Shown: piece after piece, positions 1 through 5,455 of the stretch | Layout of the letters: every line of letters begins with the position of its first letter | How positions within the stretch are numbered: position 1 is the first letter of the stretch | The notes under the pieces: generated by a model | Databases searched by the model: none | What the model was told of the DNA's origin: nothing | What the model saw: only the letters and a program-made list of their open reading frames with translations | Assembly (NCBI GenBank): GCA_003565055.1 | Contig: PXDM01000343.1 | Location: forward strand, 1-5,952 | From: Paracoccaceae bacterium | Lineage (GTDB): Bacteria; Pseudomonadota; Alphaproteobacteria; Rhodobacterales; Rhodobacteraceae | Length of the DNA: 5,952 bases | Direction: 5' to 3' | Translations under genes and position numbers: made by a program

Positions 1-163
1 CGCCATGCGCGACGCGCTGGAAACCCGCGCCCCCGGCCCGCGCCCGACGCTTGAGGCGATTGCGAGCGCTCTGGGCGGGTTTTCCTCGGCCGCTGACGGG
101 ACCGAAACCGGTGGCGCGGCCCCGAGCCCCGCGCGGCGCGGACGGCGGCGGCGCGAGGACTGA
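1..163 (+). CDS. bmt: Betaine/homocysteine S-methyltransferase-like protein, C-terminal end only (5' truncated)
   Basis: The frame is open from the window edge to a TGA at 161-163 and encodes about 53 residues. The visible part begins AMRDALETRAPGPRPTLEAI, continues with an LGGFSS segment and ends in an Arg-rich tail (RRGRRRRED). From memory this matches the C-terminus of Rhodobacterales proteins annotated as betaine--homocysteine S-methyltransferase: a helix of the type 'HLRAMREAL', then 'RPTLE', then a low-complexity basic tail. Members carry a zinc-dependent homocysteine-binding barrel that transfers a methyl group to homocysteine to make methionine in the cytoplasm. The catalytic barrel and zinc cysteines lie outside the window, so activity cannot be judged. 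The next gene, a corrinoid protein, fits the assignment: together they would form two modules of a split MetH. The specific methyl donor (betaine or methyl-cobalamin) cannot be decided. The assignment rests on a short, poorly conserved tail plus context. Confidence 0.68.
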   Translation, partial: AMRDALETRAPGPRPTLEAIASALGGFSSAADGTETGGAAPSPARRGRRRRED

Positions 164-182
164 GCGCCCGCGCGCCGGGCGT
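164..182 (+). other. GC-rich hairpin directly after the methyltransferase stop codon
   Basis: CGCCCG (165-170) and CGGGCG (176-181) pair perfectly around a 5-nt loop, and a G-T pair (164/182) can extend the stem. The hairpin begins at the base after the TGA. No T-run follows, so it is not a textbook intrinsic terminator. It could be a U-less terminator, a 3'-end protecting stem or a pause site that lowers expression of the downstream corrinoid gene. Confidence 0.4.
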
Positions 183-194
183 CACGTCGCCATG

Positions 195-214
195 ATTGCG
201 GCCAGTGTCGCAAT
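195..214. promoter_or_regulatory. Dyad ATTGCG-N8-CGCAAT upstream of the corrinoid gene
   Basis: ATTGCG (195-200) and CGCAAT (209-214) form a perfect 6-bp inverted repeat with an 8-bp spacer, 90 bp before the corrinoid gene start. The 20-bp symmetry suits a dimeric regulator operator, but the repeat could equally act as an RNA hairpin. No known consensus was recognised, and no convincing -35/-10 pair is visible beside it. Confidence 0.3.
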
Positions 215-267
215 TGGGACAGAGCGCCGGGACATTCTGCCGCACATCCTTGGTCAGACACGTCATT

Positions 268-286
268 CCGGCCCCTGAGGGGCTGG
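268..286 (+). other. Stable hairpin just upstream of the corrinoid gene RBS
   Basis: CCGGCCCC (268-275) pairs with GGGGCTGG (279-286) through eight base pairs, one of them G-T, around a TGA triloop. The 3' edge lies 4 nt before the purine-rich AAGGGA (291-296) that probably serves as the ribosome binding site for the ATG at 305. This placement could tune translation or stabilise a processed mRNA 5' end. There is no T-run, so it is unlikely to be an intrinsic terminator. Confidence 0.4.
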
Positions 287-304
287 CTGCAAGGGATACG
301 CGCC

Positions 305-1006
305 ATGTCCGAAGAAGACGACATCATCCTCTCCGACCTCTCTGATGACGAACTCGTCGAGCAGATGATGGACGATCTCTATGACGGGATGAAGGAAGAG
401 ATCGAGGAGGCCGTGGGCATCCTGCTCGAGCGCGGCTGGACGCCTTATGACATCCTCACCAAAGCGCTGGTTGCGGGCATGACCATCGTGGGCCATGATT
501 TCCGCGACGGGATCCTCTTTGTCCCCGAAGTGCTGCTCGCGGCCAATGCGATGAAGGGCGGCATGGCGATCCTCAAGCCGCTTCTGGTCGAGCCCGGGGC
601 CCCGCGCATGGGCAAGATGGTGATCGGCACCGTGAAGGGCGACATCCATGACATCGGCAAGAACCTTGTCGCGATGATGATGGAGGGCGCGGGCTTCGAG
701 GTGGTCGATATCGGCATCAACAACGCGGTCGAGGCCTATCTGGAAGCGCTGGAGCGTGAGGAGCCGGATATTCTGGGCATGTCGGCGCTGCTGACGACGA
801 CGATGCCCTATATGAAAGTCGTGATCGACACGCTGGTGGCCGAGGGCAAACGCGACGATTACATCGTGCTGGTGGGCGGTGCGCCGCTCAATGAGGAATT
901 CAGCCGCGCTATCGGGGCCGACGCCTATTGCCGCGATGCGGCTGTGGCGGTCGAGACGGCCAAGACCTATGTGGCGCGCAAACACAACCAGATGAGCGCG
1001 GGCTGA
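305..1006 (+). CDS. Corrinoid (cobalamin-binding) methyltransferase partner protein, MtbC/MetH B12-module family
   Basis: This 233-residue cytoplasmic protein carries a methyl group on bound cobalamin between partner methyltransferases. Residues about 12-100 form the helical cap of a B12-binding domain, with the conserved 'GWTPYDILTKALVAGM' and 'FVPEVLLAANAM' segments. Residues about 103-225 form the Rossmann-like cobalamin domain. The signature is complete: D113-I-H115-D-I-G118 (His115 is the expected cobalt ligand), S160-x-L162 after exactly 41 residues, then G191-G192 after 28 more. The length is normal for a stand-alone two-domain corrinoid protein. AAGGGA at 291-296 lies 8 nt before the chosen ATG. 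The upstream homocysteine methyltransferase tail suggests it is the B12 module of a split methionine synthase, as described in Rhodobacterales such as Phaeobacter. A role with a trimethylamine- or glycine-betaine-type methyltransferase is the main alternative, since many homologs are named MtbC. The fold is certain; the pathway is inferred. Confidence 0.93.
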   Translation: MSEEDDIILSDLSDDELVEQMMDDLYDGMKEEIEEAVGILLERGWTPYDILTKALVAGMTIVGHDFRDGILFVPEVLLAANAMKGGMAILKPLLVEPGAPRMGKMVIGTVKGDIHDIGKNLVAMMMEGAGFEVVDIGINNAVEAYLEALEREEPDILGMSALLTTTMPYMKVVIDTLVAEGKRDDYIVLVGGAPLNEEFSRAIGADAYCRDAAVAVETAKTYVARKHNQMSAG

Positions 1007-1034
1007 GGGCGGCGTTTTCTGCTTGCGAGACGGG

Positions 1035-1064
1035 AAGGCGGCAGCGTTGGGCTGTCGCCTTTTT
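1035..1064 (+). terminator. Rho-independent terminator of the corrinoid gene
   Basis: AAGGCGGCAGC (1035-1045) pairs with GCTGTCGCCTT (1051-1061) over 11 bp with one G-T pair and a 5-nt loop (GTTGG). It runs straight into five Ts (1060-1064). It lies 28 nt after the corrinoid gene stop. It separates the methionine block from the chemoreceptor downstream. Confidence 0.88.
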
Positions 1065-1069
1065 CGGTG

Positions 1070-1086
1070 GTGGGCAGTGAGCCCAC
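1070..1086. repeat. Second small hairpin behind the terminator
   Basis: GTGGGC (1070-1075) and GCCCAC (1081-1086) are a perfect 6-bp inverted repeat with a 5-nt loop, 6 nt after the terminator T-run. No T-run follows. It may back up termination or be chance in GC-rich DNA. Confidence 0.35.
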
Positions 1087-1189
1087 AGGGACGGTCGGGC
1101 GCAGCCTATTTCGGGGGCCAGGGCGAAGGCGCGCTCGCTTGGGACTGCATCATCGCGCCGCTTGTGGTCTTCAAGATCAACCGCAGAAA

Positions 1190-1252
1190 ACTGTCGTCCC
1201 TTGCAAGACGACCCTGACTGCAACCGTCCACGGCCACCCGCAGGACGACAGT
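1190..1252. repeat. Perfect 10-bp inverted repeat with 43-nt interior
   Basis: ACTGTCGTCC (1190-1199) is the exact reverse complement of GGACGACAGT (1243-1252). Inside, GTCGTC (1193-1198) can instead pair with GACGAC (1207-1212), and TTGCA (1201-1205) with TGCAA (1219-1223). The left arm therefore has two mutually exclusive partners. This could be a structured RNA or the ends of a small decayed element. No family was recognised. Confidence 0.45.
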
Positions 1253-1374
1253 GATCACTTGCTGCCATGAAACGACAGAGCTCAGAGCGGGCTTGGCAAA
1301 TTCACATGACCTTAAGAAATCTATGGAATCACTTTCCTTGTCTTTTGGGGGAGGAACCCGACTAACGCTTGCCA

Positions 1375-1394
1375 CGATCTGTCAATGGAGATCG
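1375..1394. promoter_or_regulatory. Operator-like dyad upstream of the chemoreceptor
   Basis: CGATCT (1375-1380) and AGATCG (1389-1394) form a perfect 6-bp palindrome around an 8-bp spacer, about 100 bp before the chemoreceptor start. Position and symmetry suit a transcription factor site; no known consensus was matched. Confidence 0.3.
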
Positions 1395-1493
1395 CCTCTG
1401 GTGGTGTGAGAGAAGCGCTGTGCTTCATTCCTGGCGGCCTAGTCTGTTTAACCTGCGGGATATGTACAGTAATTTTTTAGCCGGAGAGTTCAC

Positions 1494-3422
1494 TTGCAGA
1501 ATGCTCGACTAGGTATCGGTGCCCGCCTGGGCGTTGGCTTTTGTGTCATGATCGTCCTGATCGTCGGGATAACAATGACCTATATCGGCAATGTTCAGGG
1601 CTTGAATGCTGATCTTGCCCAGATCAACGATGTGAACGCTGTCAAGCAGCGCTACGCGATCAACTTTCGTGGTTCGGTCCATGATCGGGCTATAGCGATC
1701 CGCGATGTTGCCATGCTTGAGCCGCACGAGCGCTCGGCGGCGGTCGATGAAATCGCGTCATTGGCCGATGATTATCGCCGCAGCGAGATCGCTCTGGTCG
1801 AGAAGATGCGGGAGAGTGGCGGCGGCACTGTGCTAGAGCGCGATATTCTTGAACGGATCGAGCAAATTCAGGCGCAGACCAACCCGCTTGTTGAGCGGAT
1901 TATCGCGCTTCAGAGCGTCGGCGATTCCGATTCAGCGCTTGCCACACTTGTGCAGGTGCGTCCGCTTTTTGTGGCATGGCTGTCGGCAATCAACGAATTC
2001 ATTGACCTTCAAGAAGCCGAGAACCAGCGCATCGGGTCTGACGTTCGTGACACGACCGAGGCTTTTCGCTTCGTCGCCCTCGCCAGTCTTGCGGTTGCAG
2101 TGGCGCTGGCTTTGATCACCGCTTTTCTTGTCGGCCGATCCATTCTGCGCCCGATTGCCGGACTGTCGTCGACAATGGGGCAGATGTCCAAGGGCGAGTA
2201 TAAGCTCAGCGTACCTTTCGTGAACCAGCGGGACGAAATCGGTGACATGGCAAGGACAGTCGAACTGTTCCGTCAGGAGCTGCTCAAGTCTGAAGAGGCT
2301 CAGATCAGCCAGCTTGCAGAAAAAGAAGATGCGCGAAGAAAAGCCGAGAGCGAGGCCGCGCGGCAATCGCGCGTTGTGCGCGACATTTCCGCAGGGTTGT
2401 CGCGGCTGGCTGAAGGCAATCTGACGACGCCGATCGCCAGCCCTGCCCATGATCCTTTCCCCGCAGAATACGATGCCTTGCGTATCGCCTATAATGACGT
2501 GGTTGAAAGGCTCGCCGGGATTGTTTCGCGAATTGGTGCGGTCACAAGCTCGGTTTGCGCCGGTTCGAACGAAATCAATGCTGCCGCGCAGGACCTTTCT
2601 GCACGCGCTGAAACCCAAGCCGCTACGCTTGAGCAATCTGCGGCTGCACTGACGGAATTGGCCGAAAGTGTTCGCTCGACCGCGCAGCGCGCTGCGGACG
2701 CCGAGAAGGCCAGCCAGAACAACCGTAGCAACGCCGAAAATGGTGCCCAGATCGTCCGCAAGGCAGTTGGCGCTATGCGCGAGATCGAGAAAAGCTCTGA
2801 ACAGATTACCCGCATCACCGGTGTCATTGAAGATATCGCATTCCAGACCAATCTTCTGGCGCTCAATGCCGGTGTTGAGGCGGCCCGAGCCGGCGAGGCT
2901 GGGCGCGGCTTCGCTGTCGTTGCCTCGGAAGTGCGCGGCCTGGCTCAGAGGGCTTCGGAATCAGCACGCGAAATCAAGAGCTTGATCGAGGAAAGCGCGG
3001 TACAGGTCAAAGCAGGCTCGGGGCTGGTGGAACGAACCGGCGAAAGCCTGGAAGAGATCCTGATGCGCGCGTCTGAAGTCTCCGAGCTTGTCGCGGATAT
3101 CGCCGGGGCGGCCTCGGAACAGGCGGCAGGCCTGGCCGAGATCAACACCGGGGTAAATCAACTTGATCAGGTGACGCAACAAAACGCAGCGGTCGCAGAA
3201 GAAACCAATGCTGCGGCAACATCACTCCTGCAGAAAGCCGAAGAACTGACACAGGAATTGTCTGGTTTTCGCACCAGCGATCAACCAAACATTCAGTCTG
3301 CCGAAGTGATCGAGATGAGGGCACCGACCAAACAGCCTTCTGTCCGAAGCACTGGAGAAAAGCAGGCGAGCATGGCCAGTTCCAAGGCGGTGGCCAGCAA
3401 AGGCGTATGGAAGGATTTCTAG
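1494..3422 (+). CDS. Methyl-accepting chemotaxis protein (4HB sensor, HAMP, MCP signalling domain)
   Basis: This 642-residue transmembrane chemoreceptor senses a periplasmic signal and controls CheA through CheW. Residues about 13-32 form TM1. Residues 33-193 form a mainly helical periplasmic region of four-helix-bundle (4HB_MCP) type, including 'INFRGSVHDRAIAIRDV'. TM2 spans about 194-215. A HAMP domain follows (about 216-268, with P220 and DEIG 247-250), then a degenerate second HAMP-like stretch (about 293-347). The coiled-coil signalling domain (about 350-590) has the conserved hairpin tip around 446-475, including NLLALNAGVEAARAGE. A flexible tail (594-637) ends in VWKDF, which fits the xWxxF CheR/CheB tethering pentapeptide. 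An in-frame stop at 1470-1472 leaves TTG 1494 as the natural start, with GGAG (1483-1486) 7 nt upstream. GC is visibly lower than in the kinase downstream: spot counts are 35 and 33 G/C of 60 here against 45 and 47 of 60 there. The ligand is unknown. Confidence 0.96.
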   Translation: MQNARLGIGARLGVGFCVMIVLIVGITMTYIGNVQGLNADLAQINDVNAVKQRYAINFRGSVHDRAIAIRDVAMLEPHERSAAVDEIASLADDYRRSEIALVEKMRESGGGTVLERDILERIEQIQAQTNPLVERIIALQSVGDSDSALATLVQVRPLFVAWLSAINEFIDLQEAENQRIGSDVRDTTEAFRFVALASLAVAVALALITAFLVGRSILRPIAGLSSTMGQMSKGEYKLSVPFVNQRDEIGDMARTVELFRQELLKSEEAQISQLAEKEDARRKAESEAARQSRVVRDISAGLSRLAEGNLTTPIASPAHDPFPAEYDALRIAYNDVVERLAGIVSRIGAVTSSVCAGSNEINAAAQDLSARAETQAATLEQSAAALTELAESVRSTAQRAADAEKASQNNRSNAENGAQIVRKAVGAMREIEKSSEQITRITGVIEDIAFQTNLLALNAGVEAARAGEAGRGFAVVASEVRGLAQRASESAREIKSLIEESAVQVKAGSGLVERTGESLEEILMRASEVSELVADIAGAASEQAAGLAEINTGVNQLDQVTQQNAAVAEETNAAATSLLQKAEELTQELSGFRTSDQPNIQSAEVIEMRAPTKQPSVRSTGEKQASMASSKAVASKGVWKDF

Positions 3423-3472
3423 GTTTCTGGTCCTGACATGTGGTGGTCTGCTATTCTGTGACCAACAGCAGG

Positions 3473-3607
3473 ATGCAGGTTGGGATCAAATGGGAATACC
3501 CCGACAAGAAACCTGCCTCCGCGACCATGGATGCGCCGGAGCCCGCTCAAGATCCGCGCGGAGTGCGTCATCGCTTGAGCGGGCTGCGGAATGGGCGTAG
3601 TCTCTGA
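3473..3607 (+). CDS. Possible 44-residue leader ORF ending 3 nt before the kinase gene
   Basis: An open frame runs from ATG 3473 to TGA 3605-3607 and would encode a 44-residue peptide beginning MQVGIKWEYPDKKPASATMD. A shorter 26-codon version starts at ATG 3527, and GTG 3440 or 3458 would lengthen it. The stop lies 3 nt before the dctB ATG, in the same frame, so terminating ribosomes could reinitiate there. That would explain why the kinase start has no obvious Shine-Dalgarno sequence. No protein family is recognised. AGCAGG directly abuts the ATG, too close for a good ribosome binding site. The second half of the ORF is also the strong inverted repeat at 3536-3589. It could simply be chance open frame in GC-rich DNA. 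Confidence 0.25.
   Translation: MQVGIKWEYPDKKPASATMDAPEPAQDPRGVRHRLSGLRNGRSL
3536..3589. repeat. Perfect 12-bp inverted repeat (strong hairpin) upstream of dctB
   Basis: AGCCCGCTCAAG (3540-3551) and CTTGAGCGGGCT (3574-3585) are exact reverse complements with a 22-nt loop. Beyond one G-G mismatch, CCG (3536-3538) and CGG (3587-3589) add three pairs. It lies 115-170 nt after the chemoreceptor stop and ends 21 nt before the kinase start. There is no T-run on either side. It may be a U-less terminator for the chemoreceptor, an attenuator for dctBD, or a protein-binding palindrome. Confidence 0.6.
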
Positions 3608-3610
3608 CCC

Positions 3611-5374
3611 ATGGTCAAGCTGCCCGATCTCGACACGCCGCGCGCCAGTATTCTGGGCATCCCCCTCTGGGGGCGGGTGGTCGTGGGCGCGCTGGTTGCG
3701 GTGGCGCTGGTCAGTGCATGGCTTCTCAATGCCTTTCTGTCCGAGAGTTTCACCGAGACCACGCGCAACCGGGCGGAATTGCGGCTGGTGCTTTATTCCG
3801 GCAATATCCAATCGGAGCTGCAGCGCAATTCCGTGGTGCCGCTGTTGCTCGCGCGCGACCCGGAGTTGATCTCGGCGCTGCGGGAAGAAGTCTTTGCGAC
3901 CACCTCGCAGCGCTTGATTGATCTGCAATCGGAGATCGGGGCTGCCTCGATCGAGTTGCTGGACCGGTCGGGGCGTGTCGTGGCGGCCACGGACCGGGTG
4001 CATCTGGGCAAGGATCGCAGCGCGGAGGCGGCCTTTGTCGAGGCGCGGCGGTCCAATGACACGGGTTTTCTGGTGCAGGAGCTGGAGAGCGGGGGCTTCG
4101 GCTTTTCCTTCACCCGGTCCGTGCGGCAGGGCAATCAGTTGTTGGGTGTGGTCACGGTCGCCGCCGATCTGTCGAAATTCGAGCGCAGTTGGGCGGGGTT
4201 TGCGGATGCCGTGGCGCTGACTGATTCCAGCGGGCGGATCATTCTGGCGACAGAGCCGCGCTGGCGCGGGCGCTCCATCGAGGATGCTTTGGCGCTGCGC
4301 GACGCGCCCTCGGCGATTGCGCGGGCCTTGCGGGTGACGGCGGATTGGGCGCAGGCGCCGCCGGATGCGTTCGTGCGCGGCGAGGCGGTGTTGCGCTCGG
4401 AGGTGCGGGTGCCGTTCCGGGGCTGGCGGCTGGTCAGTTTCACGCGCTACGATTCGGTGCGCGAGAGTGTGAATGCGGCGCTGGCGCTGTTGTTGACGGG
4501 ATTTGCGCTGCTTCTGGCCTTTGTCTTCTACATCCTGAGCCGCCGCGCCTATTCGCAATCGGCGGCCTTTCAGGCCGAGAGCCGGGATCTGCGTGCGCTC
4601 AATATCCGGCTGCAGCGCGAGATTGCGGCACGGTTGCGGATGCAGAAGGACCTTGCGGTGGCGGAGCAGACGCTGGCGCAATCGTCGAAGCTCGCGAGTC
4701 TCGGCGAGATGTCGGCTTCGGTCAGTCATGAGTTGAACCAGCCGCTGGCCGCGATGAAGACCTATCTCGCAGGTGCGCGGCTGTTGCTGCGGGCGAAGCG
4801 CTCGGAGGAGGCGCTGGCCTCGTTCCAGCGCATCGACGATCTCATCGACCGGATGGGCACGATTGCGCGCACGCTCAAATCCTTCGCGCGCAAGGGCGGC
4901 GAAGCTTTCGCGCCGATTGATCTGCGCCATTGTCTGGCCGATGCGCTCACGATGATCGAGCCCTTGCTGCGCGAAAGCCGGGTTCTGGTCGTGCGAACAG
5001 TGCCGCCCGAGCCGGTCATTGTGATGGGCGACAGCGTGCGTATCGAGCAGGTGATCCTGAACCTTGTGACCAATGCGGTGCATGCGACAGCGCAGGCGCG
5101 CTCGCCGCAGATCGACATCATCATCAGCGAAGGCGAGACGGCCAAGCTGACTGTGCGCGACAACGGCACGGGCATTTCGGATATCGACAATCTGTTCGAG
5201 CCGTTTTTCACCACCAAGCCCGCGGGCGAGGGGGTGGGGCTGGGGCTCGCGATTTCCTCGGGCATTGTGAAGGATCACGGCGGGCGGCTCACTGGGCTGA
5301 ACCCGCCCGAGGGCGGTGCGCTGTTCGAGGTCGAATTGCCCCGGTATGCGATGCAGCAAGATGCCGCCGAATAA
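3611..5374 (+). CDS. dctB: DctB-like sensor histidine kinase (probable C4-dicarboxylate sensor)
   Basis: This 587-residue inner-membrane kinase is expected to autophosphorylate and pass phosphate to the regulator encoded next. TM1 spans about 20-43. A periplasmic region (about 44-287) resembles the double PAS/Cache sensor of DctB, with 'IELLDRSGRVVAATD' and 'VALTDSSGRIILATEPRWRG' as its two repeat-like strands. TM2 spans about 288-309, followed by a coiled-coil linker (about 318-362). The H-box VSHELNQPLAAM has the phospho-accepting His373. The ATPase domain has N484 and N488 (N-box), DNGTG 517-521 (G1), FEPFFTTK 529-536 and GVGLGLAIS 541-549 (G2). All catalytic motifs are intact. ATG 3611 is the first start after an in-frame TGA at 3605-3607; no clear Shine-Dalgarno precedes it. 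Family members sense succinate, fumarate or malate and control dicarboxylate transporters. Here the ligand is inferred from overall resemblance and the DctD-like neighbour; no transporter gene is visible. Confidence 0.9.
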   Translation: MVKLPDLDTPRASILGIPLWGRVVVGALVAVALVSAWLLNAFLSESFTETTRNRAELRLVLYSGNIQSELQRNSVVPLLLARDPELISALREEVFATTSQRLIDLQSEIGAASIELLDRSGRVVAATDRVHLGKDRSAEAAFVEARRSNDTGFLVQELESGGFGFSFTRSVRQGNQLLGVVTVAADLSKFERSWAGFADAVALTDSSGRIILATEPRWRGRSIEDALALRDAPSAIARALRVTADWAQAPPDAFVRGEAVLRSEVRVPFRGWRLVSFTRYDSVRESVNAALALLLTGFALLLAFVFYILSRRAYSQSAAFQAESRDLRALNIRLQREIAARLRMQKDLAVAEQTLAQSSKLASLGEMSASVSHELNQPLAAMKTYLAGARLLLRAKRSEEALASFQRIDDLIDRMGTIARTLKSFARKGGEAFAPIDLRHCLADALTMIEPLLRESRVLVVRTVPPEPVIVMGDSVRIEQVILNLVTNAVHATAQARSPQIDIIISEGETAKLTVRDNGTGISDIDNLFEPFFTTKPAGEGVGLGLAISSGIVKDHGGRLTGLNPPEGGALFEVELPRYAMQQDAAE

Positions 5375-5385
5375 CGCGGATTTGT

Positions 5386-5410
5386 GCCGCGCGTGCTTGC
5401 GCCGCGCGGC
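5386..5410 (+). other. GC hairpin in the dctB-dctD gap
   Basis: GCCGCGCG (5386-5393) pairs perfectly with CGCGCGGC (5403-5410) around a 9-nt loop, 11 nt after the kinase stop and 45 nt before the regulator start. No T-run follows, so complete termination is unlikely. It may attenuate or process the message and so set the kinase-to-regulator ratio. A smaller GGCC-ATTT-GGCC repeat overlaps its 3' edge (5408-5419). Confidence 0.45.
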
Positions 5411-5455
5411 CATTTGGCCCCTATGGGCGCAACTCGTCGGAAGGAAAACAGGGTC

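Larger units (their letters stand above)
1087..1493. other. Non-coding stretch between the corrinoid gene and the chemoreceptor
   Basis: About 400 nt without an ORF I would defend. Short frames exist on both strands, but they have no recognisable protein family, overlap one another, and some run into the terminator hairpin. The first half (to about 1260) is GC-rich and carries a 10-bp inverted repeat. The second half is AT-richer; for example 30 of 60 bases are G/C in 1321-1380. It contains a CGATCT-N8-AGATCG dyad, a small GAAGC/GCTTC hairpin (1412-1426) and an AT-rich patch (about 1444-1478) where the chemoreceptor promoter could lie. No -35/-10 pair close to consensus was found. It could be a decayed gene or an RNA leader; the sequence alone does not decide. 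Confidence 0.55.

Noticed and set aside
51..278. 75-codon + strand frame overlapping the methyltransferase end
   Set aside because: It is out of frame with the recognised C-terminus, Arg/Pro/Gly-rich, and runs through the hairpins of the intergenic gap.
263..985. Minus-strand open frame (240 codons) opposite the corrinoid gene
   Set aside because: The corrinoid gene on the + strand has complete B12 motifs. The antisense product is His/Asp/Arg-rich and looks like a codon-bias shadow.
909..1375. Short frames on both strands around 909-1375 (for example 1023-1217 +, 1106-1375 -)
   Set aside because: They cross the intrinsic terminator or the corrinoid gene, overlap one another and resemble no family I know. 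A decayed gene cannot be excluded.
1442..1475. Possible sigma-70 promoter for the chemoreceptor (TACAGT at 1465-1470 as -10)
   Set aside because: No acceptable -35 at 16-18 bp spacing; the match is too weak to list as a feature.
3462..3483. Short hairpin CCAAC/GTTGG 40 nt after the chemoreceptor stop as its terminator
   Set aside because: Only a 5-bp outer stem with a bulged interior and no T-run; too weak to call.
3421..3514. AGGTTTCT (3421-3428) and AGAAACCT (3507-3514) as an inverted repeat
   Set aside because: Eight bases separated by 78 nt, with the first copy overlapping the stop codon; likely chance.
1285..3585. 9-bp direct repeat GAGCGGGCT at 1285-1293 and 3577-3585 flanking the chemoreceptor, as possible insertion target duplication
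   Set aside because: A 9-mer match between two GC-rich gaps of this size is not surprising. The second copy is part of the 12-bp palindrome, and no transposase or terminal repeats accompany it.
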